Assembly (NCBI RefSeq): GCF_002205645.1 | Contig: NZ_NIOF01000019.1 | Location: 1 to 64,000, forward strand | DNA length: 64,000 nt | Source of the DNA: Roseateles aquatilis | GTDB taxonomy: Bacteria; Pseudomonadota; Gammaproteobacteria; Burkholderiales; Burkholderiaceae_C | Direction of reading: 5' to 3' | Shown here: piece by piece, positions 16,928 to 26,366 of the stretch | How positions within the stretch are numbered: position 1 is the first letter of the stretch | Layout: every line of letters begins with the position of its first letter | Notes under the pieces: model-generated | What the model saw: only the letters and a program-made list of their open reading frames with translations | Database searches by the model: none | Told to the model about the DNA's origin: nothing | Made by a program: the position numbers and the translations under genes

Positions 16928-18181
16928 TTGACTCTCTCTTTTTGGAATCGCTCACGACGGGCGGTGACGGCGGGCCTGGGCCTGGCGTTGCTGTCGGCCG
17001 CCGCCGCGCGGGCCGAGCCCGTGACGCTGGCCGCCGCCGTCGACGCCGCCTGGCGCAAGACGCAGGCCGGCGCCGCGGCGCAGGCCCAACAGGCGCTGGC
17101 CGATGCCGAGCGCCAGACCGCGGCCAGCCTGCTGGCGGGATCGCCCGCGCTGTCGCTGTCCGAGCGCAGCGACCGCTGGCAGGACAACACCGGCGTGCGG
17201 GAGCGCGAGATCGCGCTCGCCTTGCCGCTGTGGCTGCCGGGACAACGCTCGGCGCGCCTGCAGGCCGCGGAGGCGGAGTCCGCCTCCGCGGCGCAGGCCG
17301 TCGCCGCCGCGCGGCTCACGCTGGCCGGCCAACTGCGCGAGCTCGCGTGGTCCCTGTCCAGCCTGAAGGCCGAGGCCGAGGGCGCCTCGGCGCAGCAGCG
17401 TTATCTGCAGACGCTGGCCGCCGACGTCGACCGGCGCGTGAAGGCCGGCGACCTGGCCCGCACCGATGCGTTGGCCGTCGACGGTGAACGCCTGAATGCG
17501 CAGGCCGAGGCGATCTCGGCACAGCAGCGCCTGCAGGCCGAGCAGCAACGCTGGACGGCGCTGACCGACCTGGCGCCCGATGTCGTCGCCGACGAGCCCG
17601 ATGCCGGGCGCGCCGCCGGCCAGGAGGCGCTGGTGGACTCGTTCGACGAGGTCCGTCATCCGCAGCTCGCGCAACTGGCGCTGGCGGAAGAGGCGGCGCG
17701 CCGGCAGGTCGAGGTCGCGCGCCGCGACATCAGCGAGGCCCCGGAGCTCAGCCTCGGCTACCGCCACGAGCGCGACGCGCGCGGGCAGGCCAGCCGTGGC
17801 AGCGTCACGGTGGGCCTGCGCGTGCCGTTCGGCACCGACGGGCGCAACGCACCGCTGCGCGCCGCCGCGCAGGGCGCGCTGGACAAGGCCCGTGCCGAGC
17901 AGGCGCGTGCCCGGGCCGCGCTCGCCGCGGACTGGCGCATCGCCCGCGACGCGCTGTCCGTCGCCGAGCGCCAGACGGCCATGCACCGCGAGCGCGCCGC
18001 GCTGCTGCGGCAGCGGGCCGCGCTGCTCGACAAGTCCTTCCGTGCCGGCGAGACCGCCTTGCCCGACCTGCTGCTGGCTGTTCAAGCCGCCGCGCAGGCC
18101 GATGCCGCGCTCGCCCGTCAACTGGCCGCGCAGGGCAATGCCCGCGCGCGCCTGCTCCAAGCTTCAGGGGTGATGCCATGA
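16928..18181 (+). CDS. czcC: CzcC-like outer-membrane efflux protein (TolC family)
   Basis: A 417-residue protein that starts at TTG 16928 (AGGATC upstream) with a signal peptide ending at ARAEP (about residue 28). It is rich in Ala/Gln coiled-coil helices and carries two TolC-type repeats, with SLSERSDRWQDNTGVREREIALALPLWLPGQR and the matching ELSLGYRHERDARGQASRGSVTVGLRVPFG in the second half (first parts of each are the beta-strand hairpins). It would form the outer-membrane channel of a tripartite heavy-metal efflux pump with the downstream adaptor and RND genes. Its stop overlaps the next gene (ATGA). Confidence 0.85.
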   Translation: MTLSFWNRSRRAVTAGLGLALLSAAAARAEPVTLAAAVDAAWRKTQAGAAAQAQQALADAERQTAASLLAGSPALSLSERSDRWQDNTGVREREIALALPLWLPGQRSARLQAAEAESASAAQAVAAARLTLAGQLRELAWSLSSLKAEAEGASAQQRYLQTLAADVDRRVKAGDLARTDALAVDGERLNAQAEAISAQQRLQAEQQRWTALTDLAPDVVADEPDAGRAAGQEALVDSFDEVRHPQLAQLALAEEAARRQVEVARRDISEAPELSLGYRHERDARGQASRGSVTVGLRVPFGTDGRNAPLRAAAQGALDKARAEQARARAALAADWRIARDALSVAERQTAMHRERAALLRQRAALLDKSFRAGETALPDLLLAVQAAAQADAALARQLAAQGNARARLLQASGVMP

Positions 18182-18885
18182 GCTCCCAGCTCGTCCTTTT
18201 CCGTCCGATCGCCACGCCGTCGATCGATGCCCGTTCCAACGTCCCATCGATGTCCCGCTCTTGCCCGCGCTCGGCCCCGCGGTCGACTTCGCGTGCCGCC
18301 GTCCGGTCCTCGTCCGCCGCGGCCCTGGGTCTGCTGAGCCTCCTGGCGCTCGCGGCCGGGCTGCTGCTGGCTTCTCCGGCCTGGGCTTCGCCCGGCGCTC
18401 ACGGCCCCAACGGCGAGCACCTGGACGGTCCGGCCGCCGCGGTCGCCGGCAGCGGCGCGCCGCGCGTGGAGGCGTTCTCCGAGTCCTTCGAGATCGTCGG
18501 CCGCCTGGAGGCCGCCGGCCTGGTGCTCTACATCAGCCGCTATGAGACCAGCGAGGCGGTGCTGAACGCCAAGGTCGAGGTCGAAGTCGGCGGCGTCAAG
18601 GCGCCGGCCGTCTTCGAGTCCGAGCCTGGCAGCTACCGCGTCAGCGACAAGCGCCTGCTCGACGCGCTGCGCGCGTCCGGCCGGCACGCGCTGCTGTTCA
18701 CCGTGACGGCGGGCGCCGATTCCGACCTGCTGGACGGGCCCATGGCCGTCGCGTCGGACGCGGGCCATGCGGACGCGCATCACGACGGATCGCCGATCGG
18801 CCTGCGCGGCGGGCTGGCGCTCGCCGGCGGCGGTCTGCTGTCCCTCGCCCTGGTGGTGGCCCTGCGCCGCCGCAATCGCCAATGA
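18178..18885 (+). CDS. Stand-alone CzcB-type N-terminal domain with C-terminal membrane anchor
   Basis: A 235-residue protein. An Arg/Ser-rich N-terminus precedes a hydrophobic segment (about residues 46-72) and the motif [16 protein letters not shown] beta-rich domain then runs from PRVEAFSESFEIVGRLEAAGL to LLFTVTAGADSDLLDG; this resembles the FixH/YtkA-like domain that in many Burkholderiales sits at the N-terminus of CzcB itself. It ends in a hydrophobic helix followed by RRRNRQ, a tail anchor. The gene overlaps czcC by four bases and its stop overlaps the first ATG of the czcB reading frame. The downstream CzcB lacks this domain but repeats the same [10 protein letters not shown] motif. 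Probable role: periplasmic metal delivery or adaptor accessory. Confidence 0.65.
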   Translation: MSSQLVLFRPIATPSIDARSNVPSMSRSCPRSAPRSTSRAAVRSSSAAALGLLSLLALAAGLLLASPAWASPGAHGPNGEHLDGPAAAVAGSGAPRVEAFSESFEIVGRLEAAGLVLYISRYETSEAVLNAKVEVEVGGVKAPAVFESEPGSYRVSDKRLLDALRASGRHALLFTVTAGADSDLLDGPMAVASDAGHADAHHDGSPIGLRGGLALAGGGLLSLALVVALRRRNRQ

Positions 18886-18902
18886 ACGCCGGGAGCCCAT
18901 TC

Positions 18903-20120
18903 ATGACGCACTCCATGAAGCATCCGAATCCGGCGATCCGCGCGATCCCGAAGAAGAACCGCTCGATCATCTCGACCGCCGCGATGCTGGCGCTGTCCGC
19001 GCTGCTCGCGGGCGGCGCGACGGCCTCGCCGGGCGCGCACGGCCCGAACGGCGAGCACCTGGACGGCCCGACGACGCTGAAGGTCGACGGTCTGGCGCGG
19101 CTGCCCGACGGCAGCGTGCAAGTCCCCGTGCCGGCACAGCGCCGCATGGGCGTGGCGACCCGCATGGTGCCGCTGACCGACGCGTTCGGCGCGCAGCAGC
19201 TGGCCGGCCGCGTGGTGATGGACCCGAACGCCGGCGGCCGCGTGCAGACGGTGCAGGGCGGGCGCGTGGAGCCCGGCCCCAAGGGACTGCCCGAGGCCGG
19301 CCGCGCGGTGAAGCGTGGCGAGGTGCTGGCCTACGTCCGCTATCACGCCGACCCCTTCGCCCGGAGCAACCAGGAAGCAGCCGCGAGCGAGCTGCGCGCC
19401 AACCGCGGGCTGGCCGCGCAACGGGTGCAGCGTCTGCGCTCGCTGGAAGGCAGCGTGCCGCGCAAGGAGATCGAGGCCGCCGAGGCCGAGCTCGCCAGCC
19501 TGACGGCGCGTGAGCGCGAGGTCGCCGGCAGCCTGCAGGCCCGCGAGGCCCTGCTTGCGCCGGTGGACGGCGTGATCGCCAGCGCCAGCGTGGTGGCGGG
19601 CCAGGTGGTGGAGCCGCGCGACGTGCTGTTCGAGATCGTCGATCCGGGCCGCGTGCTGATCGAGGCGGTCACCGCCGACCCGGGCCTGGCCGCGCGCATC
19701 TCCGGCGCCCGGCTGGCCGAGGTGCCCGGCGTGACCCTGCGCATGACCGGCGCCGGCCGCGCGATGCGCGACGGCGTGCTGCCGCTGACCTTCCGCGCCG
19801 AAGTCGCCAAGGATGCCCAGGACAGCGAGGCGGGCAAGGGCGGCCGCGTTTCCGCGTTGCCGCTGGCGGTCGGGCAGACGCTGGGCGTGATCGTCACCAC
19901 GGACACCCGGCTCAAGGGCTACGTGCTGCCGGCGCGGGCGGTGGTCCGCAACCCGGCCAACGAGGCGATCGTGTGGATCAAGTCGGGGCCCGAGCGGTAC
20001 ATCCCGCAGCCGGTCCAGTACCAGCCGCTGGACAGCGCGACCGTGGTCGTCACCCGCGGCCTGGGCGAGGGCAACCGCGTCGTGGTGCAAGGCGCGCCGC
20101 TGATCGCGCAGATCCGCTGA
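18903..20120 (+). CDS. czcB: CzcB-like periplasmic adaptor (membrane fusion) protein
   Basis: A 405-residue protein from ATG 18903, which has GGGAG eight bases upstream. An ATG at 18882, overlapping the previous stop, would add seven residues. After a membrane-anchoring hydrophobic segment comes [15 protein letters not shown] and then [26 protein letters not shown], the usual entry into the CzcB/CusB adaptor body. An alpha-helical hairpin (about 150-200), the lipoyl half-motif [19 protein letters not shown] and C-terminal beta-barrel segments follow. It links the RND pump to CzcC. Confidence 0.88.
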   Translation: MTHSMKHPNPAIRAIPKKNRSIISTAAMLALSALLAGGATASPGAHGPNGEHLDGPTTLKVDGLARLPDGSVQVPVPAQRRMGVATRMVPLTDAFGAQQLAGRVVMDPNAGGRVQTVQGGRVEPGPKGLPEAGRAVKRGEVLAYVRYHADPFARSNQEAAASELRANRGLAAQRVQRLRSLEGSVPRKEIEAAEAELASLTAREREVAGSLQAREALLAPVDGVIASASVVAGQVVEPRDVLFEIVDPGRVLIEAVTADPGLAARISGARLAEVPGVTLRMTGAGRAMRDGVLPLTFRAEVAKDAQDSEAGKGGRVSALPLAVGQTLGVIVTTDTRLKGYVLPARAVVRNPANEAIVWIKSGPERYIPQPVQYQPLDSATVVVTRGLGEGNRVVVQGAPLIAQIR

Positions 20121-20136
20121 ACGGGCAAGGCACATC

Positions 20137-23100
20137 ATGTTCAATTGGATCGTCCGATTCAGCCTGCACAACCGGCTCTTCGTGCTCGCGTTCGCCGCGG
20201 TGCTGCTGGTCTATGGGGCGATGACGGCCTGGCGCACGCCGGTCGACGTCTTCCCCGACCTCAACAAGCCGCTCATCACCATCCTCACCGAGGCCGGCGG
20301 CATGGCCCCGGAAGAGGTCGAGCAACTGGTCACCATCCCGATCGAGACCGCCCTGAACGGCATGCCCGGCGTGACGCGGGTGCGATCGACCTCGGGCGTC
20401 GGCCTGGCCCTGCATTACGCCGAATTCGATTGGGGCACCGACATCTACCGCAACCGGCAGATCGTCGGCGAGCGCCTGGCGCTGGTGCGCGAGCAACTGC
20501 CCGCCGGCATCACGCCGGTGATGGGGCCGGTGTCGTCCATCATGGGCGAGGTGATGCTGATCGCCTTGCCATTGAAGGCGAACGAACCCAAGGCGGCCGG
20601 GCCGAGCGCCGGGCCGCACCCGAGCCGGCCCGGCATCCCCTCGGGGGATCGACCGGCGTCCGCGCCGGGCGAGGGATTCACGGCCACGCCGATGCAGGTG
20701 CGGGAGTACGCCGATTTCGTCTTGCGGCCCCGGCTGCTCGCGATCGGCGGCGTGTCGCAGGTGATCCCCATCGGCGGTGAAGTGCGCACGCTGCGCGTAG
20801 AGCCGGACACCGCGCGCATGGCGCAGCTCGGCGTGACGTTGACGCAGATCCAGGCGTCGCTGACCGGTTTCGCGGCCAACGTCGGCGGCGGCTTCATCGA
20901 CCTCAACAGCCGTGAGTACCTGATCCGCCACATGGCGCGCACCACGCGCATCGAGGACCTGCAAGGCGTGGCGGTGGCGTGGAAGGACGGCCGCGCCGTG
21001 CTGCTGGAGCAGGTGGCGCAGGTGCGCATCGCCCCGGCGATGAAACGCGGCGACGCCGGCTACGACGGCGCGCCGGCGGTCATCGTCAGCGTGCAGAAGC
21101 AGCCGGGCGCCGACACGGTGGCGCTGACCAACCGCATCGAGACCGCGCTGCGCGAGCTCCAGGCGGGCCTGCCCGCCGGCGTGGCCGCGCCCAAGGTGCT
21201 GTTCCGCCAGGCCGACTTCATCGACGCCTCGATCGGCAACGTGAAGGAGGCGCTGCGCGACGGCGCCATCATGGTCGCGATCGTGCTGTTCGCGTTCCTG
21301 CTGTCGGCGCGCACCACGCTGATCTCGCTGACGGCGATCCCGCTGTCGCTGGCGGTGACGGCGCTGGTGTTCCAGCTGCTGGGCCAGTCCATCAACGTGA
21401 TGACGCTGGGCGGCATCGCGATCGCGATCGGCGAGCTGGTGGACGACGCCGTCGTGGACGTGGAGAACATCCTGCGCCGCCTCAAGCAGAACCGCGCCGC
21501 GGGCAATCCGCTGCCGGTGCGGGAGGTCGTGCGCCAGGCCAGCGTCGAGGTGCGCTCCGGCATCGTCTACGCGACCACGATCGTGGTGCTGGTGTTCGTG
21601 CCGCTGTTCGCGCTGCCGGGCATCGAGGGCCGGCTGTTCTCGCCGCTGGGCGTGGCCTACATCGCCTCGGTGCTGGCGTCGATGGTGGTGTCGATGACGC
21701 TGACGCCGGTGCTGTGCGCGTGGCTGCTGCCGCGCATGAAGCGCCTGGACCATGACGACAGCCTCCTGGTGCGCTGGCTCAAGACCCGCGACGAGCGGCT
21801 GCTGGTCTGGTCCTTCCCGCGCGCCAAATGGCTGGTGGGCCTGGCCGCGGTGGCCGTGCTCGTCGCCGCCGCGAGCGTGCCCTTCATGCCGCGCGCCTTC
21901 CTGCCCGCGTTCAACGAGGGTTCGCTGGTGCTGGGCATGATGTTCAACCCCGGCACCTCGCTGGAGGAGGCCAACCGCATGGGCACGCTGGCCGAGCGCC
22001 TGATCCACGAGGTGCCGGAGGTGACGCAGGTCGGCCGCCGCACCGGCCGGGCCGAGCTGGACGAGCACGCGGAGGGCGTGCACGCGGCCGAGATCGACGT
22101 GGACCTGGTGCGCGAGGGCGGCCGCGGCCGCGAGGCGGTGATGGCGGCGATCCGCGAGAAGCTCTCGGTGCTGCCGGCGCAGGTGGCCATCGGCCAGCCG
22201 ATCTCGCATCGGCTGGATCACCTGCTGTCCGGCGTGCGTGCCCAGATCGCGCTGAAGATCTTCGGCGACGACATCGACACGCTGCGCGGCCTGGCCGACC
22301 AGATGCGCGGCCGGCTGGCGTCGGTGCCGGGCCTGGTGGACCTGACGGTCGAGAAGCAGGTGCTGATCCCGCAGATCACCGTGCGGCTGGACCAGCGCAA
22401 GGCGGCGCAGGCGGGACTGGCGCCCGGCGAGGCGATGCGGCTGCTGCAGGCGCTGACCGACGGCGCGCACGGCGCCGAGATCGTCGACGGCCAGCGCCGT
22501 TACGACCTGGTGCTGCGCCTGCCCGACAGCCAGCGCAGCCCGCAGGACCTGGCGCGCACGCTGATCGACACGCCCGCGGGGCGGCTGCCGCTGTCCTCGA
22601 TCGCGACGGTGGAGGAGAGCGACGGCCCCAACCAGATCGGCCGCGAGAATAGCCGGCGCCGCATCGTCGTCTACGCCAACACCGACGGGCGCGACATGAG
22701 CCAGGTGATCGCCGACATCCGCAAGATCGTGGCCGAGACGCCGCTGCCCGAAGGCAACTTCGTCAGCCTCGAAGGTCAGTTCCAGGCGCAGGAGCAGGCC
22801 ACGCGGCTGATCACGCTGCTGTCCCTGCTGTCGCTGGCGATGGTGTTCCTGGTGCTGTACTCGCGCTACCGCTCGGCGGTGCTGGCGGCGGTGATCATGG
22901 CCAACATCCCGCTGGCGCTGATCGGCAGCGTGGCGGCGATGTGGCTGGCGGGCGTGAGCCTGTCGGTGGCGTCGATGGTGGGCTTCATCACGCTGGCGGG
23001 CATCGCCACGCGCAACGGCATCCTCAAGGTCAGCCATTACATCAACCTGTGCCGCCTGGAGGGCGAGGCCTTCGGCCAGCCCATGATCGTGCGCGGCTCG

Positions 23101-23382
23101 CTGGAGCGCCTGACGCCGGTGCTGATGACGGCGCTGGTGGCCGCCTTCGCGCTGACGCCGCTGCTGCTGGCGGCGGACGCTCCGGGCAAGGAAATCCTGC
23201 ACCCGGTGGCCGTCGTGATCTTCGGCGGCCTGATCAGCTCGACCCTGCTGGACACGCTGCTGACCCCGATCGTGTTCTGGCTGGTCGGACGACGTCCGAC
23301 CGAGCGCCTGCTCGCCGAAGGACGCGCCGCCGACGAGGAGGCTCGACTGGCACCCCGCGCACCCGTGGGGGAGGCCTTCTGA
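20137..23382 (+). CDS. czcA: CzcA-type heavy-metal RND efflux pump
   Basis: A 1081-residue HME-RND transporter. The opening [10 protein letters not shown] and [10 protein letters not shown] are family typical; the proton-relay motif [18 protein letters not shown] is around residues 430-447, with Asp residues in the fourth membrane helix. Twelve hydrophobic segments lie in the RND arrangement (one N-terminal, groups near 375-545 and 890-1050). It exports divalent cations (Co, Zn, Cd, Ni) or Cu/Ag; CzcA and CusA cannot be separated with certainty, though DVENILRRL and overall character favour Czc. An unusual 30-40 residue Pro/Gly/Ser-rich insertion occurs near residues 148-185. Confidence 0.93.
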   Translation: MFNWIVRFSLHNRLFVLAFAAVLLVYGAMTAWRTPVDVFPDLNKPLITILTEAGGMAPEEVEQLVTIPIETALNGMPGVTRVRSTSGVGLALHYAEFDWGTDIYRNRQIVGERLALVREQLPAGITPVMGPVSSIMGEVMLIALPLKANEPKAAGPSAGPHPSRPGIPSGDRPASAPGEGFTATPMQVREYADFVLRPRLLAIGGVSQVIPIGGEVRTLRVEPDTARMAQLGVTLTQIQASLTGFAANVGGGFIDLNSREYLIRHMARTTRIEDLQGVAVAWKDGRAVLLEQVAQVRIAPAMKRGDAGYDGAPAVIVSVQKQPGADTVALTNRIETALRELQAGLPAGVAAPKVLFRQADFIDASIGNVKEALRDGAIMVAIVLFAFLLSARTTLISLTAIPLSLAVTALVFQLLGQSINVMTLGGIAIAIGELVDDAVVDVENILRRLKQNRAAGNPLPVREVVRQASVEVRSGIVYATTIVVLVFVPLFALPGIEGRLFSPLGVAYIASVLASMVVSMTLTPVLCAWLLPRMKRLDHDDSLLVRWLKTRDERLLVWSFPRAKWLVGLAAVAVLVAAASVPFMPRAFLPAFNEGSLVLGMMFNPGTSLEEANRMGTLAERLIHEVPEVTQVGRRTGRAELDEHAEGVHAAEIDVDLVREGGRGREAVMAAIREKLSVLPAQVAIGQPISHRLDHLLSGVRAQIALKIFGDDIDTLRGLADQMRGRLASVPGLVDLTVEKQVLIPQITVRLDQRKAAQAGLAPGEAMRLLQALTDGAHGAEIVDGQRRYDLVLRLPDSQRSPQDLARTLIDTPAGRLPLSSIATVEESDGPNQIGRENSRRRIVVYANTDGRDMSQVIADIRKIVAETPLPEGNFVSLEGQFQAQEQATRLITLLSLLSLAMVFLVLYSRYRSAVLAAVIMANIPLALIGSVAAMWLAGVSLSVASMVGFITLAGIATRNGILKVSHYINLCRLEGEAFGQPMIVRGSLERLTPVLMTALVAAFALTPLLLAADAPGKEILHPVAVVIFGGLISSTLLDTLLTPIVFWLVGRRPTERLLAEGRAADEEARLAPRAPVGEAF
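20580..20690 (+). other. Low-complexity Pro/Gly/Ser insertion within czcA
   Basis: This stretch encodes a region reading [20 protein letters not shown] and on to PGEGF, between the conserved MGEVMLIAL strand and the [11 protein letters not shown] segment that are normally close together in CzcA. The DNA contains an inverted repeat, CATCCCCTCGGGGGATCG. In frame and without stop codons, it looks like an inserted element tolerated in a periplasmic loop. Confidence 0.45.
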
Positions 23383-23428
23383 CGCGGCGCCGCCGGATGC
23401 GGCCGGCGGCGCGCCAGACCTTGCCCCG

Positions 23429-23510
23429 CAGTTTTCGATTCAGTTTCCCCAGCAGTACCAGAAGCAGTAAAGAAGCAGTAGTCGAGCAGCCATCGACGCA
23501 GTAACCGATG
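23429..23510. repeat. Phased array of seven 11-12 bp units, CAGT consensus
   Basis: CAGT occurs at 23429, 23441, 23453, 23465, 23476 and 23499, with CAGC at 23487, giving spacings of 12, 12, 12, 11, 11 and 12 bases. The rest of each unit is partly conserved (CAGTNNCCGANG-like). The array fills most of the czcA to 23586 gap, which is otherwise less GC-rich than its surroundings. It could be an operator array, a bent-DNA element or decayed coding repeat. Confidence 0.6.
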
Positions 23511-23585
23511 TTGTTCCCGTTGTAATCCACAGGCCGAGCGCGCCGCCTTCTTTCAAGAGCGCCAGCTACCAGCCGGAGAGTGAAG

Positions 23586-23984
23586 ATGCAAGCATTTCAA
23601 CGACAGATCGGCCGCGGCGCCATGGCCTGGGCCCTGGCCCTGGCCACGCTGACCGGCGCGCCCGCCGCGTGGGCCCATGGCGACGGCACGCCCAAGCACG
23701 GCGGCATCGTGCAGACGGCCAACGACCTCAGCTTCGAATTGGTGACCGAGGCGGACGGCGCCACCCTCTACATCGAGGACCACGACAAGCCGCTGGCCAC
23801 CGACGGCTTCACGGGCAAGCTCAGCGTGCTCAAGGACGGCGTGAAGTCGGAGGCCGCGCTCAAGGCCACCGCGCCCAACATGCTGGTGGCGCGGGGCATC
23901 AAGCTCGGCGCCGGCAACAAGGTCGTCGCCGTGATCACCACGCCGCAGAAACAGACCCTGGCGGTCCGTTTCACGCTGCGTTGA
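23586..23984 (+). CDS. Small secreted protein of the metal-efflux cluster
   Basis: A 132-residue protein from ATG 23586 with GGAGAG five bases upstream; a GTG at 23580 overlaps that site. It has a signal peptide ending at AAWAHG, then HGDGTPKHGGIVQTANDLSFELV and a beta-rich body (LYIEDHDKPLATDGFTGKLSVLK). This is the FixH/CzcB-N-like character seen in small proteins near RND metal pumps. It may bind metal through the mature N-terminal His residues. No named family is claimed. The next gene, a TonB receptor, begins 50 bases later, so the two are probably co-transcribed. Confidence 0.7.
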   Translation: MQAFQRQIGRGAMAWALALATLTGAPAAWAHGDGTPKHGGIVQTANDLSFELVTEADGATLYIEDHDKPLATDGFTGKLSVLKDGVKSEAALKATAPNMLVARGIKLGAGNKVVAVITTPQKQTLAVRFTLR

Positions 23985-24033
23985 TCGGTTCGGGCCTCCT
24001 CCCACCCCCACACGATTCACGGAGCTTCACGCC

Positions 24034-26211
24034 ATGTCCTTGATCCGCCTCCCCCGCGCCGCCATTCCAGCGGCCGCCCTGCTGGTCTGCAGTCCCGCGC
24101 TCTGGGCGCAGGAAGCCGCCAGCCCCCCCAACACCCCCGGCGTCGCGAGCGCCGCCGAGAAAGCGTCCGAAGACGCGAAGAAGAAGAGCGACGCCGCGCT
24201 CGAGACCGTCACCGTCCAGGGCACCCGGCAGCCCTACCGCACGCTGTCGGCCACCGGCGCGATGAAGACCGACACGCCGGTGCGCGACATGGCGCAGAGC
24301 GTGCGCGTGCTGTCCGGCGAGATGCTCAGCGATGCCGGCGTCACCAAGCTGAGCGCGGCGCTGGACCTGAGCAGCGGCGTGTCCAAGCAGAGCAACCTGG
24401 GCGGCCTGTGGGACAGCTACGCGATGCGCGGCTTCACCGGCGATCCGAGCTTCGGCTCGGACTACATGGTCAACGGCTTCAACTACAGCCGCGGCTACAA
24501 CGGCGTGCGCGACACGGCCAACACCGCGTCGGTGGAAGTGCTCAAGGGCCCGGCCTCCGCGCTGTACGGCCGCGGCGAGCCCGGCGGCACGGTCAACATC
24601 ACGACCAAGAAGCCGCTGTTCGTGCCCGAGTACACGATGGAGGTCTCCGGCGGCAGCTACGGCACGCTGCGCGCCACCGCCGACCTGACGGGCCCGATCA
24701 GCGAGACCATCGCCTACCGGCTCAACGTCGCGCAGGAGAAGGCCGACAGCTACCGCGACCACGTCGAATCCGAGCGCACCATGCTGTCGCCGTCCTTCCT
24801 CTGGATGGTGAGCGAGAACACGACCGTGTCCTACGAGCTGGAGTACTCCAAGCAGAAGGCCACCTTCGACCGCGGCGTCGTCGCGGTCAAGGGCCAGCTC
24901 GGCCTGGTGCCGCGCAGCGCGTTCTACGGCGAGCCCAATGACGGCTTGCACCACACCCGCACCGTCGGCAACCAGATCTTCGTCCAGCACTATTTCAACG
25001 ACGACTGGTCGATCCAGACCGGCCTGAGCTACCGCGACAGCTCCATCGAAGGCATCTCCACCGAGGCGCGTTTCCTGCAGGCCGACGACCGCACGCTGGT
25101 GCGCCAGCGCCGCACCCGGGACAACTCGGGCGTGGACCTGTCGGGCCGCTTCGAGCTGCTGGGCAAGGTGCGCACCGGCGGGTTGAAGCACAACCTGCTG
25201 GTCGGCGTCGACGCCTACAAGTTCGTCGACAAGCGCCAGCAGTACCGCGTCGCCACGTCCACGCCGATCGACATCTACGCGCCGGTCTACGGCGCCACGC
25301 CGCCGCCGATGACGCTCAACACCTGGACGCGCGAGGACCAGAAGGCGCGCTCGGTCTACGGCCAGGACCAGATCGACATCGGCGAGCAGTGGAAGGTGCT
25401 GCTGGGCGTGCGTTACGACAGCTACGACCAGTCGCTGCTGAATCGCCGCAACAGCGTCACCACCGAGCAGTCGCTCAGCGCCACGTCGCCGCGCGCCGGC
25501 GTCGTGTACCAGCCCAGCAAGACGGTGTCGCTGTACGCGACCGCGTCGCGCAGCTTCCGCCCCAACAGCGGCGTGAGCCGGAACTTCACGCCCTTCCCGG
25601 CGGAGAAGGGCAAGTCCGGCGAGGTCGGGGCCAAGTACGACTCGGCCGACGGCCGCATCTCCGGCACGCTGGCGATCTACAAGATCTCCAAGAACAACGT
25701 GCTGACGCCGGACCCGCTGGACCCCAACAACTTCTCGATCGCCGCCGGGCAGGTCGAGAGCAAGGGCGTCGAGCTGGACCTGGGCGGCGAGCTGTCCAAG
25801 GGCCTGCGCCTGTCGCTGTCCTACGCCTTCACCGATGCGAAGGTCACCGAGGACAACAACGCCTTCCTGGTCGGCCGCCAACTGGCCAACGTGCCGAAGA
25901 ACAGCGCCAACGTGCTGCTGGTGCAGGCCTTCAAGCTGGGCGCGGGCCGCGCGACCGCGGGCTTCGGCCTGAACTACGTCGGCCAGCGCGAGGGGGCCGT
26001 CGCGCCGCTGACCGCCGCCGACGACTTCAAGCTGCCGGCGTACACGACGGTCAAGTTGCTCGGCAGCTATCAGCTGGACAAGCACTGGCGTTTCTCGCTG
26101 GATGTCGACAACGTCTTCGACAAGGTGTTCTATACCAGCTCCTACAGCCAGGTCTGGGTCTATCCCGGCATCGGCCGCAAGGTGATGGCGTCGGCCCAGT
26201 ACAAGTTCTGA
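24034..26211 (+). CDS. TonB-dependent siderophore-type receptor
   Basis: A 725-residue outer-membrane receptor. The signal peptide ends at ALWAQ; the plug domain includes ETVTVQGTRQPY (TonB-box-like), DTPVRDMAQSVRVLSGEML, YAMRGFTGDPSF and VEVLKGPASALYGRGEPGGTVN, the classic plug segment. About 22 beta strands follow, and the protein ends in the C-terminal aromatic signature MASAQYKF. It belongs to the FhuA/FpvA-like siderophore receptor class. Its position in a metal cluster and next to a DUF4198 protein suggests metal-chelate uptake. No riboswitch was seen in the short upstream gap. Confidence 0.92.
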   Translation: MSLIRLPRAAIPAAALLVCSPALWAQEAASPPNTPGVASAAEKASEDAKKKSDAALETVTVQGTRQPYRTLSATGAMKTDTPVRDMAQSVRVLSGEMLSDAGVTKLSAALDLSSGVSKQSNLGGLWDSYAMRGFTGDPSFGSDYMVNGFNYSRGYNGVRDTANTASVEVLKGPASALYGRGEPGGTVNITTKKPLFVPEYTMEVSGGSYGTLRATADLTGPISETIAYRLNVAQEKADSYRDHVESERTMLSPSFLWMVSENTTVSYELEYSKQKATFDRGVVAVKGQLGLVPRSAFYGEPNDGLHHTRTVGNQIFVQHYFNDDWSIQTGLSYRDSSIEGISTEARFLQADDRTLVRQRRTRDNSGVDLSGRFELLGKVRTGGLKHNLLVGVDAYKFVDKRQQYRVATSTPIDIYAPVYGATPPPMTLNTWTREDQKARSVYGQDQIDIGEQWKVLLGVRYDSYDQSLLNRRNSVTTEQSLSATSPRAGVVYQPSKTVSLYATASRSFRPNSGVSRNFTPFPAEKGKSGEVGAKYDSADGRISGTLAIYKISKNNVLTPDPLDPNNFSIAAGQVESKGVELDLGGELSKGLRLSLSYAFTDAKVTEDNNAFLVGRQLANVPKNSANVLLVQAFKLGAGRATAGFGLNYVGQREGAVAPLTAADDFKLPAYTTVKLLGSYQLDKHWRFSLDVDNVFDKVFYTSSYSQVWVYPGIGRKVMASAQYKF

Positions 26212-26213
26212 CC

Positions 26214-26234
26214 GGGGCCGGCCCCGTCCGGGGC
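26214..26234 (+). terminator. GC hairpin after the TonB receptor gene
   Basis: GGGGCCGGCCCC at 26214-26225 is a perfect palindrome, and an overlapping alternative (GCCCC, four-base loop, GGGGC at 26221-26234) can form instead. There is no T-run, so read-through into the DUF4198 gene is likely. A second palindrome (GGATCCCGAGGGGATCC) lies around 26335-26351. Confidence 0.4.
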
Positions 26235-26366
26235 GAGCCCGTCGCGACCGCGATCCGGGCCCGCGCCGAGGGCCGACTCGTGTCCCTGCCACTGTCGACC
26301 GGGTCCGCGCGCGGGCCCGGGTCCCATGACCGCCGGATCCCGAGGGGATCCGGCAAGGAGCCACTG

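Noticed and set aside
20050-23202. Minus-strand ORF of 1050 codons opposite czcA
   Set aside because: Low-complexity antisense shadow of the CzcA gene; no domain visible.
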